A program made the position numbers and the translations under genes. This document shows, in pieces, positions 1 through 10,010 of a stretch of DNA of 64,000 nucleotides. Position 1 is the first letter of the stretch. Every line of letters starts with the position of its first letter. Source of the stretch: Costus lasius (taxonomy: Eukaryota; Streptophyta; Magnoliopsida; Zingiberales; Costaceae); NCBI GenBank assembly GCA_027563935.2, contig CM050454.1, positions 76,528,596 through 76,592,595 of the forward strand. The letters run 5' to 3'. Under the pieces are notes generated by a model that ran no database searches, had not been told where the DNA came from, and saw only the letters and a program-made list of their open reading frames with translations.

Positions 1-239
1 AGACCTCTCTTAATCTCAAAGCTAAGACCATCTCTAAACCGGTTAAGCATAACCCTAGGAGCTTCTCTAGTACTATGGTAGAGGGTTTTGAACTTTAGTA
101 TATATTCAGCTACATTCATGTTCTCTTGGGTAAGCAATTTTTCATTGAGGGGTGTAGGGTCATATACTTCTTTTATCATGTCATCCCATCTCTTGATGGG
201 TTGTCTATTGCCTCTTAGGGGATTGAATCTAGTAGTCAT
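1..239 (-). CDS. Gag, N-terminal part (element E), truncated by window edge
   Basis: The frame opens with an ATG at 239-237 on the minus strand and stays open to base 1, about 79 residues. It starts MTTRFNPLRG. The segment containing W-D-D-M, then A-E-Y-I-L-K-F-K-T-L, then L-N-R-F-R-D-G-L resembles the retrotransposon gag (capsid) domain of plant gypsy elements, where a helix with the 'F..L' pattern is followed by an 'RF..GL' motif. Gag would assemble the cytoplasmic virus-like particle. The start is chosen because it is the first ATG after the primer site and no upstream in-frame ATG is obvious. The rest of gag and all of pol lie outside the window. Family identification is by motif memory only. 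Confidence 0.6.
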   Translation of the reverse strand, partial: MTTRFNPLRGNRQPIKRWDDMIKEVYDPTPLNEKLLTQENMNVAEYILKFKTLYHSTREAPRVMLNRFRDGLSFEIKRG

Positions 240-384
240 TTTCGAAATGAGTAAGGTTTTGAAAATAAACCCTAAGGTGATAAATATAGCTAGTCAAATT
301 CTTTCAAGCACCTAGGTCCAAAAATCGCCTTAGTAGTAGGAAAATAAAGTTTTGGTCTTATAAAATCCTACTCTAAGAGCCTAA

Positions 385-396
385 GCTTTGATACCA
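385..396 (-). other. Primer binding site of element E
   Basis: Minus-strand TGGTATCAAAGC lies 3 nt inside the LTR end. It matches the usual plant initiator-Met tRNA primer site with one change (A for G in CAGAGC). It fixes the orientation of E and the inner LTR boundary at 400. Confidence 0.7.
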
Positions 397-1346
397 AGAT
401 GATGGGGGGCCAAACATGCAACATTCAAACAACGCGCTTCGAAAACATTTTGATAAATAAGTATAGCTTAATAAACCCCTTAAGCTATCGTAGTTCGAAA
501 TTAGCTTGTTTTGGTATGTAATAGTGAAAACCGAAACTAATCAACAAGAGAAACCTAACATGCGCTTCTAGATAAGATGAAACTTTGATTAAGGCTTAAG
601 CATGCGGTTCTACAATATCAAAGAGATCTAGACATGCGGTTCTACCATAAGAAATAGAGCTACTCTAAGGGAGGAACTCACCTTGCACCCTTTGAGAATA
701 GAAAGGGTGACCTTCCCGTTCTTCACCGGTCCAATGGTGGAAAACTCACGAAGTAGGGCCCTATGAGCTTACACACATAGCATTGCAGCATCCCACACAT
801 GCGTGGGTGAGTTTGACAAAAATATTAAGAGGCCATTCACATAAGAACATTCAAGGGGGAGGGTAGCCTCCAAATTCCCTTGCTAACACTTTTGAGACTA
901 ACTAGTTAAGGGGGGAAGGGGGGGAATGAACTTGTATGCCCTCCTTGGCCTTGCGCAACCTGAGAAGAGACCTTAGTGAGTGCAGATGAATGTTCAGAAA
1001 CTTCAAGAAAACATCAGCCAAGGGAGAAGAGAGACTTAGCTAACTTAGGGTGGTGGCTTGATCTTGGCATGGGGTTGATGACACCTTCTTGAGTCTCGGA
1101 TGTGTCCAGCTCCTCATCATGGCTGAGGACTTGTCAAGGCTGAGGGGAGAAAGTGGCGTGAGCTCCCATCTTCATGACAAGCGCAAGTGGAGGTGGAAGG
1201 TTGAAGAGCAAGAGGGGGGGTGGAATGGAACTCTCGGCAATGGTTGGAAGAAAGGGAGGGGTTAGGTGACACACACCATTAGAAGACACACTTCTGAAAT
1301 TTGAAAATTCATTCAACTCTAGCTGGTGGCTTTACAAGAAGTTACA

Positions 1347-1354
1347 TCATATAG
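1347..1354 (-). promoter_or_regulatory. Candidate TATA box in LTR of E
   Basis: Minus-strand CTATATGA lies mid-LTR. The related LTR E-prime keeps a similar block (CTATATGTA) at 4324-4332 in a comparable context. This is inference from sequence only. Confidence 0.35.
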
Positions 1355-2051
1355 GAGAGTCTCCAACGGTTATCTCCTTCCTAAGCTCAAAACAAGTCAC
1401 AAAAGTAAGCATGATGTAGACAACTCAATGGGCTGATGTCTTCTTCCAAATGGGCGGTTGCTTGGAGGTTGAACTTTGGAGTCTTCAGCAGGTTGGTAGG
1501 TTCGAAACTGAGATGAGGATGGACTGAAGAGGCTGCTGATGGCTGACATTGTGCAGGCTGCAGATTGGCATGGGTGGCTGACGCTTGAGGGGACTGAAGT
1601 TGTTGTAAAGTGCAGGCTGCTCCTTGACTTTGGTGGCTGGCGCATGATGGACTGAAGTGGACATTGCTCAAGCTGCTCCTGGACTTTAATGGCTGGCGCA
1701 TGGTGGGCTGAAGTAGGACTTTGTGCAGGCTGCTTCTTGTCTTGATTGGAGATGAAGGCAAACTCCACATGGCTGCCAACTAGGATGGTGGAAGTTGAGG
1801 TACTTGTGGTGTTGCTCCATTAGGTTGGGGTGGGCTGATTCCCTCTTGGGTTGGGCTGATGGCCCATGGCATCTCTTGGAGTTGTCTTGATCTGATTTTG
1901 ACTTGCATCCCAAGAATGGAGTTGACCTATACTATTACATCAATTTCATGCACTAACCTATCATACATAAGTGGCGGATCCTAGGGATGTAACTACATGG
2001 TGTAATTGTTGGGTGGATCTAACCTACCATATGATGCAAGTTATGCTAGGA

Positions 2052-2203
2052 GATCTAACTTAAAGGATGCATGCAATGCAAGGAATGAAAATCTAACTTA
2101 AAGATGCATGCAATGCAAGAGATGGAAATAACTTAAAGGATGCATGCAATGCAAGGAATGAAAATCTAACTTAAAGATGCATGCAATGCAAGAGATGGAA
2201 ATT
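2052..2203. repeat. Short tandem repeat, four copies of about 37 bp
   Basis: The unit contains CTAACTTAAAGATGCATG followed by CAATGCAAG and GAATGGAAAT-like tails. Copies begin near 2055, 2092, 2130 and 2166 and alternate between two slightly different versions. It lies in the U3 side of the LTR of E. Confidence 0.75.
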
Positions 2204-2269
2204 TAGGTGCCCTAGCTAGGGTAACCTTAAACTCCATTTGTATTTCCGTGGGTCATGTCACCTTCCCAC

Positions 2270-3586
2270 ATCAAGAGGAGAAGAGAGAAGAGGCGTGAAG
2301 AGGAAAACGTGAGGCGTGGTCACGTTTAGAGAAGTGCTCTCTAAAAATAGCATGCCACTTCTCAATATGTGATCATGGGTCTACCCCAATCGCAAACCTC
2401 TTATCTCATGAACCATCCGCTCACTTAATGAGCTGGTTCAATTCGGTTCAGTTCAAGAACCAATCAAGCCAAGCGATCCAGTCTAGATCATGATTAAACC
2501 CTAAGGCTCCAGATCTAACCGTTGATCTCTTGATGCTTCTGATCTCACCGATCTAGCATCCATTCTCTCGATCGAAGCTTACCGATCTCAAGCCCTAATC
2601 AATCAAACATGATCAGACCAGATCTCACTTACAATCAGAGATTAAATCCCTTTAAACTGAACCTGAATAATTCAGTCCACACGATCTGACTTAAGTAAGC
2701 CATATCATCAAATTGTGCGACCCTGAGGGTTTCCTTTAAATGTCGGTAACGATAACTTACGTTATCACGATCAGTGAGGGGTATCTAGCAACACATCACT
2801 GTCTCCCGATATAAAGGAAAGAGTCTTCCAAGACTCACCCAAACCACGGCACAAGTGTGAATCAACTTCACCAGGCATGCAAATATCCTTTGCCACTGGA
2901 CGTTCTTATTGGACAAGCATGTCAAGCTTGTAGCTCCAATATGATGAGCATGATTAGATCAGATGAACATAGTCACCTGGGTATGGCCATACACTATTCT
3001 CAATCATCTCATTCAGGGGGGCCCCTTTAGAACATCTCACTCCTTAAACAAGGAGACGGCAATCCTTTATCTATCACTAGTGCCCTAACCTGATTCAAGC
3101 TCACCATCCAAGATAGTATATAATCATTATGTTTCAAATGATATTGAACTAACTCAAAACAATGACAATCATCATTTAGAAACACAAGTGATCTCAAGTC
3201 AGAGGACATGTGCCACTTGTTGCAATCAAGGATTATTCACATTGTGACAACCAATTGAATATCCTAGTAGGGTCTGTCCAGTACATCCAATGTACCCATG
3301 AGTCTACCTCTTATTCCATGCTCGAAGCATCCTATAAGATTAGAGCACATATTAGTCTCAATCATATCAAGGCTGTCTCATGTTCACCAAGATATATCGA
3401 CTAAGGACTTTATAGCATGTCAGCCCAGCTGAACAGCTTTGAGACATTATTCAGAAGTACAATTATTGCAGCAGATAACGTAACAAACTGAATAACAACC
3501 ATGCCTTTATAAACATAAGAGTTTATTACATGATACTGTTACAATCCCAAGGCCTCAAACATTAGCCTTAAGGGCATACCCCAACA
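2270..3586 (-). repeat. Family-1 LTR C1, 5' part (about 1317 bp)
   Basis: Minus-strand start TGTTGGGGTATGCCC is at 3586. Sequence is alignable with the LTRs of A, G and K up to 2270, where element E interrupts it. It follows directly on the partial LTR C2, which continues at the matching LTR position (599), so C1 probably inserted into C2. Its missing 3' end should lie left of the window. Whether C1 is solo or part of an element cannot be seen. Confidence 0.8.
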
Positions 3587-4185
3587 GGCCATACACTTTC
3601 TCAATCACCTCATCCAGGGGGGCCCCTTTAGAACATCACACTCCAAACAAGGAGACGGCAATCCTATATCTATCACTAGTGTCCTAACCTGACTCATGAT
3701 CATTATCCAAGATAGTCTATAACCATTATGTTTCAAATGATATTGAACTACCTCAAAACAATGACAATCATCATTTAGAAACACAAGTGATCTCAAGTCA
3801 GAGGACATGTGCCACTTGTTGCAAACAAGGATTATTCACATTGTGACAAGCAATTGAATATCCTAGTAGGGTCTGTCCAGTACATCCAATGTACCCATGA
3901 GTCTACATCTTATTCCATGCTCGAAGCATCCTATAAGATTAGAACACATATTAGTCTCAATCATATCAAGGCTGTCTCATGTTCACCAAGATATCTCGAC
4001 TAAGGACATTACAGCATGTCAGCCAAGCTGAACAGCATTGAGACATTATTCAGAAGCACACTTATTGCAGCAGACAATGTAACAAACTGAATAACAACCA
4101 TTGCCTTTATAAACATGAGAGTTTATACATGATACTGAAAGAATCCCAAGGCCTCAAACATTAGCCTTAAGAGCATACCCCAACA
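3587..4185 (-). repeat. Family-1 LTR C2, first 599 bp
   Basis: Minus-strand start TGTTGGGGTATGC is at 4185. The copy runs to LTR position 599 and stops where C1 begins. The expected TSD of C1 would be GGCCA (3587-3591), but its partner is outside the window. C2 itself sits in an F-family LTR end (4186-4262). Confidence 0.8.
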
Positions 4186-4262
4186 TCGGGGACATTCTTC
4201 CGCTGCGTAAAATGTATGTCCATGACTCTGAAAATTGTAAAATGTCCCCGGGGTTTCCCAAC
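4186..4262 (+). repeat. F-prime: 3' end of an F-family copia LTR
   Basis: Plus-strand sequence ending CCCCGGGGTTTCCCAACA matches the 3' end of the 5' LTR of B (found on the minus strand at 20184-20260). It is therefore an F-family LTR end in plus orientation. No primer site follows at 4263, so it is likely a solo LTR or 3' LTR. The rest is cut off by C2. Confidence 0.65.
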
Positions 4263-4835
4263 AGAAGAAAACTATTTCCATCAATTCATTAAAAAATTCT
4301 GTCGATTACAAGATGCATGCGGATACATATAGAGAAGCTTGGAGACTTGTTGCTGAACGTTGTAACTTCCATTCTTGAGCAGCAGCGAGACGTTGAGGCT
4401 TCCTTGTGAGGAGCTGATGTAGGCATTGATGATTCCTTGGTTGAAGATGATCGTTGGCTGCAAGGAGACGTTGAAGAGTTTCCTTTGTTGGCTGTAAATG
4501 TACGTTGCCGTTTCCATCGTAAGCTTGCACGTAATTGGGGTTTTAATGTTTTGCTGGAGAAGATATCCCTTGATGAACCTTGACCGTTGGATGAGATCTT
4601 GGGCTGAAGTTTGATCTTGAGTTGCCACATATGGATGCAAGTCTTGGTTAGTGGAATGCGGCTCCCCTTTCTTTGAACATTGTAAGCTTGAGCATCTTGA
4701 GTTTATTGAGTGATTATTATTGAGCTAGCTTTTGCCATTGAGCTTGCTAGCTTATTCGCGAGCCTCCGAGCCTTTGCCTACGGCAACCTTAGGCTCCACT
4801 TGTATCTTCGTAGCTTGTGGTTCCTGTCCCCATCA
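4263..4835 (-). repeat. E-prime: LTR fragment related to element E
   Basis: On the minus strand it begins TGATGGGGACAGG at 4835 and breaks the reading frame of B, supplying that frame's TGA stop. It shares with the LTR of E an early block (ATACAAGTGGAGCCTAAGG against ATACAAATGGAGTTTAAGG) and a TATA-like region. It is cut at 4263 by F-prime. The expected TSD is CTGTG (4836-4840), with its partner outside the window. Overlapping open frames at 4281-4640 are shadows. Confidence 0.6.
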
Positions 4836-6083
4836 CTGTGTTGTAGGACACTGGCTCTTTGAGAGAGTAAGGCCATGTCTCACTGGAAGGTATCCTTTCT
4901 TAAATTGCTCCAAGTTGAACCTCTCCAAGACCTTGTCAATGTAGGTACTTTGACTAAGGGCTAGAAGCCTCTTGGATCTATCCCGGTAGATCCTCACGCC
5001 TAGGATATAGGTGGCCTCCCCTAAGTCTTTCATCTCGAAACACTTCCCCAACCATGTATTCACAGCTTGAAGACTAGGGATGTAGTTTCCGATGAGCAGT
5101 ATGTCATCGACATACAAGACCAGAAAAGCCACCAAGCTCCCACTGAATTTTCTGTATACACAGGTGTCATATTCACTTTTGATAAAGCCATAATCTCTCA
5201 CAGCTTCATCAAATCGAAGATTCCAACTTCGAGATGCTTGCTTTAATCCATAAATGGATTTCTTTAGCCTGCAGACCTTATTGGCTTCTGCAGGATGGAT
5301 GAAGCCATCAGGTTGTGTCATATTCACATCCTCAGTCAGTTTCCCGTTAAGGAACGCTGTCTTCACATCCATCTACCATATCTCATAGTCATGATATGCA
5401 GCTATTGCAAGCAGAATTCGAATGGATTTGATCATGGCAACTGGCGAGAAGGTTTCATCATAGCCCACCCTGTGGACTTGTTTGAATCCCTTAGCCACTA
5501 GTCTACTTTTATAGGTAACTATGTTGCCATCCATGTCTATCTTCCTCCTGAAGACCCATTTACACCCTATGGGTTTTACCCCATCAGGCAGCTCAACCAA
5601 ATCCCAGACTTGGTTAACCGACATGGAATCCATCTCGGATCGCATGGCGTCAAGCCATCTCTCGGAGTCCGGTCCACTGACCGCCTCATCATAGGTTCTG
5701 GGTTCATCCTCAATGATGAAGATCCAATCGTGTTGGGTCGGCAGCGACCCGTACCTCTCAGGTTCCTGATGAATCCTCCCAGACCTACGCGGGACCTGTG
5801 TCTGAGCCTCTGGTTGGCTAGCAACCGGTGCATGTGGCTCAGATTCCATCTCTGTGTCTTGCGGTTGTGCTTGGACCTCGTCGAAGTCAAACTTCCTCCC
5901 ACTAACTTCTTTCATGAGAAATTCTTTCTCTATAAAGATAGCACCCCGAGCAACAAAATTTTTGTTCTCGGTAGGGATATAGAAGTAGTATCCTTTAGTT
6001 TCCTTAGGATACCCCACAAACACGCATTTATCAGATCTTGGTTCTAGCTTGCTAGAATCCTGACGTTTGACATAAGCCTCACA
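4836..6083 (-). pseudogene. Copia Pol of B, distal part: integrase C-term linker and reverse transcriptase
   Basis: This is the downstream half of the polyprotein of B. It begins in the FVGYPKETKGYYFY segment that follows the integrase core and continues through a charged linker into the RVT_2 reverse transcriptase (…NQVWDLVELP…, …VAKGFKQV…, …MDVKTAFLNG…). The catalytic YVDD motif is present (YVDDILLIGN). A TAG stop at 5373-5375 replaces the Gln codon that A has at this point (W-Q-M-D-V). The frame ends at 4836 when LTR E-prime begins, just before the RNase H domain. The upstream half is at 16921-18578, separated by solo LTR D and element A. The protein cannot be made intact. Confidence 0.85.
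6079..6083. other. TSD of solo LTR D, left copy (TCACA)
   Basis: TCACA directly precedes TGTTGGGG at 6084 and directly follows the other LTR end at 16921-16925. This shows that D inserted into the pol of B and that the two pol halves belong together. Confidence 0.9.
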
Positions 6084-6635
6084 TGTTGGGGTATGCCCTT
6101 AAGGCTAATGTTTGAGGCCTATGGGAATGTATCTGTATCATGTAATAAACTGTTATGTTTATAAAGGCATGGTTATTATTCAGTTGTCTACATTGTCTGC
6201 TGCAATATATGTTCTTCTGAATAATGTCTCAAAGCTGTTCAGCTGGGCTGACATGCTATATGTCCTTAGTCGAGATATCTTGGTGAACATGAGACAGCCT
6301 TGATATGATTGAGACTAATATGTGTTCTAATCTTATAGGATGCTTCGAGCATGGAATAAGATGTAGACTCATGGGTACATTGGATGTACTGGACAGACCC
6401 TACTAGGTTATTCAATTGTTTGTCACAATGTGAATAATCCTTGAGTGCAACAAGTGGCACATTTCCTTTGACTTGAGATCACTTGTGTTTTCTAAATGAT
6501 GATTGTCATTGTTTTGAGGTAGTTCAATATCATTTGAAACATAATGATTATAGACTATCTTGGATGGTGAGCTTGAGTCAGGTTAGGGCACTAGTGATAG
6601 ACATAGGATTGCCGTCTCCTTGTTTAAGGAGTGTG

Positions 6636-8328
6636 TGTTGGGGTATGCCCTTAAGGCTAATGTTTGAGGCCTTGGGATTGTAAAAGTATCATGTAATAAA
6701 CTCTTGTGTTTATAAAGGCATGGTTATTATTCAGGTTGTTACCTTGTCTGCTGTAATAAGTGTACTTCTGAATAATGTCTCAAAGCTATTCAGCTAGGCT
6801 GACAGGCTATAAGTCCTTAGTCGAGATATCTTGGTGAACATGAGACAGCCTTGATATGATTGAGACTGATATGAGTGCTAATCTTATAGGATGCTTCGAG
6901 CATGGAATAAGATGTAGACTCATGGGTACATTGGATGTACTGGACAGACCCTACTGGGATATTCCATTGCTTGTCACAATGTGAATGATCCTTGTATGCA
7001 GCAAGTGGCACATGTCCTCTGACTTGAGATCACTTGTGTTTCTGAATGATGATTGTCATTGTCTTGAGGTAGTTCAATATCATTTGAAACATAATGATTA
7101 TAGACTATCTTGGATGGTGAGCTTGAATCAGGTTAGGGCACTAGTGATAGATAAAGGATTGCCGTCTCCTTGTTCAAGGAGTGTGATGTTCTAAAGGGCC
7201 CCCCTTATATGAGATGATTGAGGAAGTGTATGGCCATACCCAGATGACTATGTGCATCTGATCTAATCATGCTCATCGTATTGGAGTTACAAGCTTGACC
7301 CGCTTGTCCAATAAGAACATCCAGTGGCAAAGGACACATGTATGCCTTGTGAATTGAGTCACACTTGTGCCATGGTTTGGGTGTAGTCTTGGAAGACTTT
7401 TTCCTTTATATCGGGAGACAGTGATGTGTTGCTAGATACCCCTCACTGGTCGTGATAACGAAAGTTATCGTTACCGACATTTAAAGGAAACCCTTAGGGT
7501 CGCACAATTTGGTGATATGGCTTGCTTAAGTCAGATCGTGTGGACTGAATTGTTTCGGTTCAGTCTAAAGGGATTTAATCTCTGATTGTAAGTGAGATCT
7601 GGTCTGATCATGTTTGATTGATTAGGGCTTGAGATCGGTAAGCTTCGATCGAGAGAGATGATGCTAGATCGGTGAGATCAAGAGCATTGTGAGATGAACG
7701 GTTAGATTGGAAACCTTAGGGTTTGGTTGATCTAGACCGATTTGGCTTGGGCCGGTTTGGTTTGGCTTTTGGTCCAAACACATTTGCTTTGAACCGGTTC
7801 AAGGGCTTGAACGCATGGTTCATTGTTTAAGGCGTTTTGTGGAGTTTAAGATCGGTTTAGAGATCTTGAACGAATGGCTTAATGTTTTTTCCTAATTTGG
7901 AAAGTCATAAGCGCATGTCTCCTTGAACGCAAATGACAAGTGAACGCTCCATTCACTCTCGGCCTTCGCTTGCTCTCGTGACGAGACATTGGTGAAGGAG
8001 ACGACATCTTGGAGAAAGGATCGGCCAAGCAAAGAAGTCTTCATCTCTTTCCTATACTCGATCAAAGACATCTTGGCATTCTTGCTAGCACAAGAGGTGC
8101 GCAAGTGAGGAGTCTTCATCACCTTTGTGTGTGAACTTTCGGAGGAGATCAAGTTTGCTCTCTTCTTCCAAGCCGACCTCCAACCTTATGGCTATGGTAT
8201 AGATCTCAACTCATAGCTTCATGTTGATTATATAGTTCATATGCGATCTACTTGAAGCCCTTTTTCCGCTATGCATGCTAGATGCGCATGTTTAGGGTTT
8301 CAACCCCTAATGTTTAGGGTTTCCTTCA
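6636..8328 (+). repeat. 5' LTR of element A (1693 bp)
   Basis: Starts TGTTGGGGTATGCCC, ends GGGTTTCCTTCA, and is followed after 2 nt by the primer binding site. It is nearly identical to 14084-15776. It should hold promoter, transcription start and polyadenylation signals. I could not place the TATA box with confidence (weak candidate CTTTATATC near 7403). Confidence 0.95.
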
Positions 8329-8330
8329 AT

Positions 8331-8342
8331 TGGTATCAGAGC
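8331..8342 (+). other. Primer binding site of element A
   Basis: TGGTATCAGAGC, 2 nt after the LTR, is complementary to the 3' end of plant initiator-methionine tRNA, the usual copia primer. Confidence 0.92.
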
Positions 8343-8504
8343 GAGGCTCTCCATATGATCTATATGATTGCTAGAAGTGTTATGTGATCCATGCTTGTTG
8401 CGCTTACTTGATGCTTTGCTTTCATGATGCATGGTTACATGTACTTGTAGATTGCGCTTGTATCATGCTAACATGCAGCTTGCGCTTGTATCATGGGCTA
8501 TGTA

Positions 8505-8570
8505 TGCGCTCCCCCTTGAAGGGGACCCCCTCAAGTTTGCGCTCCCCCTAGAAGGGGACCCCCTTAGATC
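8505..8570 (+). repeat. Tandem pair of 33-bp GC-rich repeats in leader of A
   Basis: Two copies of TGCGCTCCCCCTNGAAGGGG followed by ACCCCCT. The core CGCTCCCCCTTGAAGGGGAC matches the 3' end of the LTR of K (minus strand near 48990-49012). I did not see the pair in the leaders of G or K. Confidence 0.7.
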
Positions 8571-9634
8571 TAAGGGTTATCAACTTTGTTTGATGTTAGC
8601 GCATGTTCTAAGGTTTTTCTAAAACTTACATCTTGTGCGCTTGATTAGATCTAAGGTGCCACTACATTAAACCCTTAGATGGGTTGATGGGGTTGAAGTC
8701 ACCACTAGGTTAGATCCAAGTCTGATCAGACCATCTGACAGCTCAGATGGGTTAACCTGATAGCACCTATGCGCAAGCACAAGGTGGCTATAGGTTGACT
8801 GCATCTAGGGCGTGTAGCGAGGTCTGGTTGAGACACTACTGAACACACTTGAGTTAGGCCCGGGGTCACACCCGCTTGCCAAAACTCATGGGGGTAGTTC
8901 AGCCCTTGGCGCATGCATGGTTGACCATTAGGTCAACTCGGGTCAGTTAGGACTCGGTGCATGCAAGGGCAAAGGATCTAACTAGATGGATGAGTGGATC
9001 CCCATCAATGGACCATTGTAAGGTTGTAGGGCTCATAAGGAAATTAAAATTGATGCCATGGGGTTTTCAAAACTTTTAATTTCAAGATGATTGGATCACA
9101 TGTTGATTGAACCATATGCTTGTTTATTTAGTCTTGTGTGGGTTGCCCAATTGTGTGCTGTGCTGGGGCCTGCGTGCCTGGACTTAAAAATTGTAAATTA
9201 ATTTGTGATCTGCGAATCACATTGTACTTAATTTATAATATGTTGTTGACCTGCGAGTCAACCTTGTCTAGATAGATCAAATGTACTTTGATTAGACAAG
9301 AACAAAGGCACACATCCAAGAGGGGCATTCACCTGGTGGTGCACCTGAGGTGCTCTTGGCGCTAGGGCACTAGGTTGGACCAGATGAGATGCAATGAAGC
9401 TCAAGTGAAGACTTAAGTAATCTTAAGGTCTTACTAGGGTTCATGGGCTTTTACCACATAAGATCATGCTTTCTACTTATTGCTAATAATTAGAATTGCA
9501 TATTTATGTTTATCTTCTGCTATAGCCATAGGACATGCCTGATAGTAAGAAGATAAAAGACCGTTAAAATCCAACGCTGACATATCAAGCTCGTAAGCCT
9601 TCTGACGCGAAACCTCACCTTTCTGACTATCGTT

Positions 9635-9668
9635 GGAGCCGTGTTGAACCCACTCAGTGGGCACGTCC
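9635..9668 (+). ncRNA. Candidate leader hairpin 1 (element A)
   Basis: RNA-sense stem CGTG (9640-9643) pairs with CACG (9662-9665). A one-sided bulge TTGAA follows, then stem CCCAC/GTGGG around loop TCA. GGA/TCC extends the base with a GC bulge. A second hairpin of the same design lies 205 nt downstream. G and K keep the same hairpin, with bulge TTGTA. See the matching structure in B at 19074-19104. Confidence 0.55.
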
Positions 9669-9782
9669 ATCTATCTTCAGACGGTGCTGGATTTCACCTG
9701 CGTGTTACAGAGTTGGGATTTATCCCCTCTCGTTGCTCAGCATAGCACGTGGTGGTCCAGGGAGTAGGTCGGGTAAGCTTGA

Positions 9783-9822
9783 CCATGTAGGCTACATATG
9801 TGGCGCATATGGTAGCACATGG
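9783..9822 (+). ncRNA. Candidate leader hairpin 1b (element A)
   Basis: A long stem: CCATGT (9783-9788) with ACATGG (9817-9822), GCTAC with GTAGC, and ATATG with CATAT, separated by small bulges, around a loop of about 5 nt. It is present in family 1. I did not find an equivalent in B. Confidence 0.4.
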
Positions 9823-9844
9823 AGGCAGCCATCTCTGGGATCAG

Positions 9845-9878
9845 AGACTGTGTTGTACCAACTCAGTTGGCACAGTCT
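9845..9878 (+). ncRNA. Candidate leader hairpin 2 (element A)
   Basis: Stem AGACTGTG (9845-9852) with CACAGTCT (9871-9878), one-sided bulge TTGTA, inner stem CCAAC/GTTGG, loop TCA. Compared with hairpin 1, an inner C-G pair is replaced by A-T with pairing kept. In B the homologous position (18859-18893) has entirely different stem sequences but the same layout and the same TTGTA bulge. Confidence 0.6.
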
Positions 9879-9971
9879 GCTGGATTGCCAAGATGAAGGG
9901 GAATCGCACGGGTTGGCGATTGGCTGGGACAGCCTACCAGAAACTAGTGCTTGTCATCTCTGTGCATCTTA

Positions 9972-9987
9972 TCTCGCCTGAGCGGGA
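9972..9987 (+). ncRNA. Candidate leader hairpin 3 (element A)
   Basis: TCTCGC (9972-9977), loop CTGA, GCGGGA (9982-9987). B has TCCCAC, loop CCTC, GTGGGA at the same place. The G-C pair has become A-T and the T-G wobble has become C-G, so pairing is conserved. Confidence 0.55.
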
Positions 9988-10010
9988 CGCGGAGACCAAG
10001 TATGAAATCT

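Larger units (their letters stand above)
1..2269 (-). mobile_element. Element E: partial Ty3/gypsy-type LTR retrotransposon (5' end only)
   Basis: Reading the minus strand, this piece has a long LTR, a tRNA-type primer binding site, a short leader and the start of a gag frame that runs off the left window edge. The LTR begins TGTGGGAAGG and ends CCCCCCATCA, so both ends follow the TG...CA rule. E lies inside family-1 LTR C1, about 1317 bp from that LTR's start, so the other half of C1 should lie left of the window. The target-site duplication cannot be tested here. Gypsy assignment rests on the gag fragment alone. Confidence 0.7.
400..2269 (-). repeat. 5' LTR of element E (about 1870 bp)
   Basis: This stretch runs from the primer site to the point where recognisable family-1 LTR sequence (C1) resumes at 2270. 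Minus-strand ends are TGTGGGAAGG...CCCCCCATCA. A TATA-like block lies at 1347-1354. Four copies of a 37-bp repeat sit near its start. Several open frames here (for example 1387-1779 in overlapping frames) are antisense or shadow frames in a non-coding LTR. The LTR at 4263-4835 resembles this one at its start (the block around 2218-2262) and around its TATA box, but is clearly diverged. Confidence 0.6.

Noticed and set aside
1387..1779. 130- and 123-codon overlapping minus-strand frames in the LTR of E
   Set aside because: They overlap in different frames inside an LTR, have biased composition (Ser, Gln, His) and match no family I recognise.
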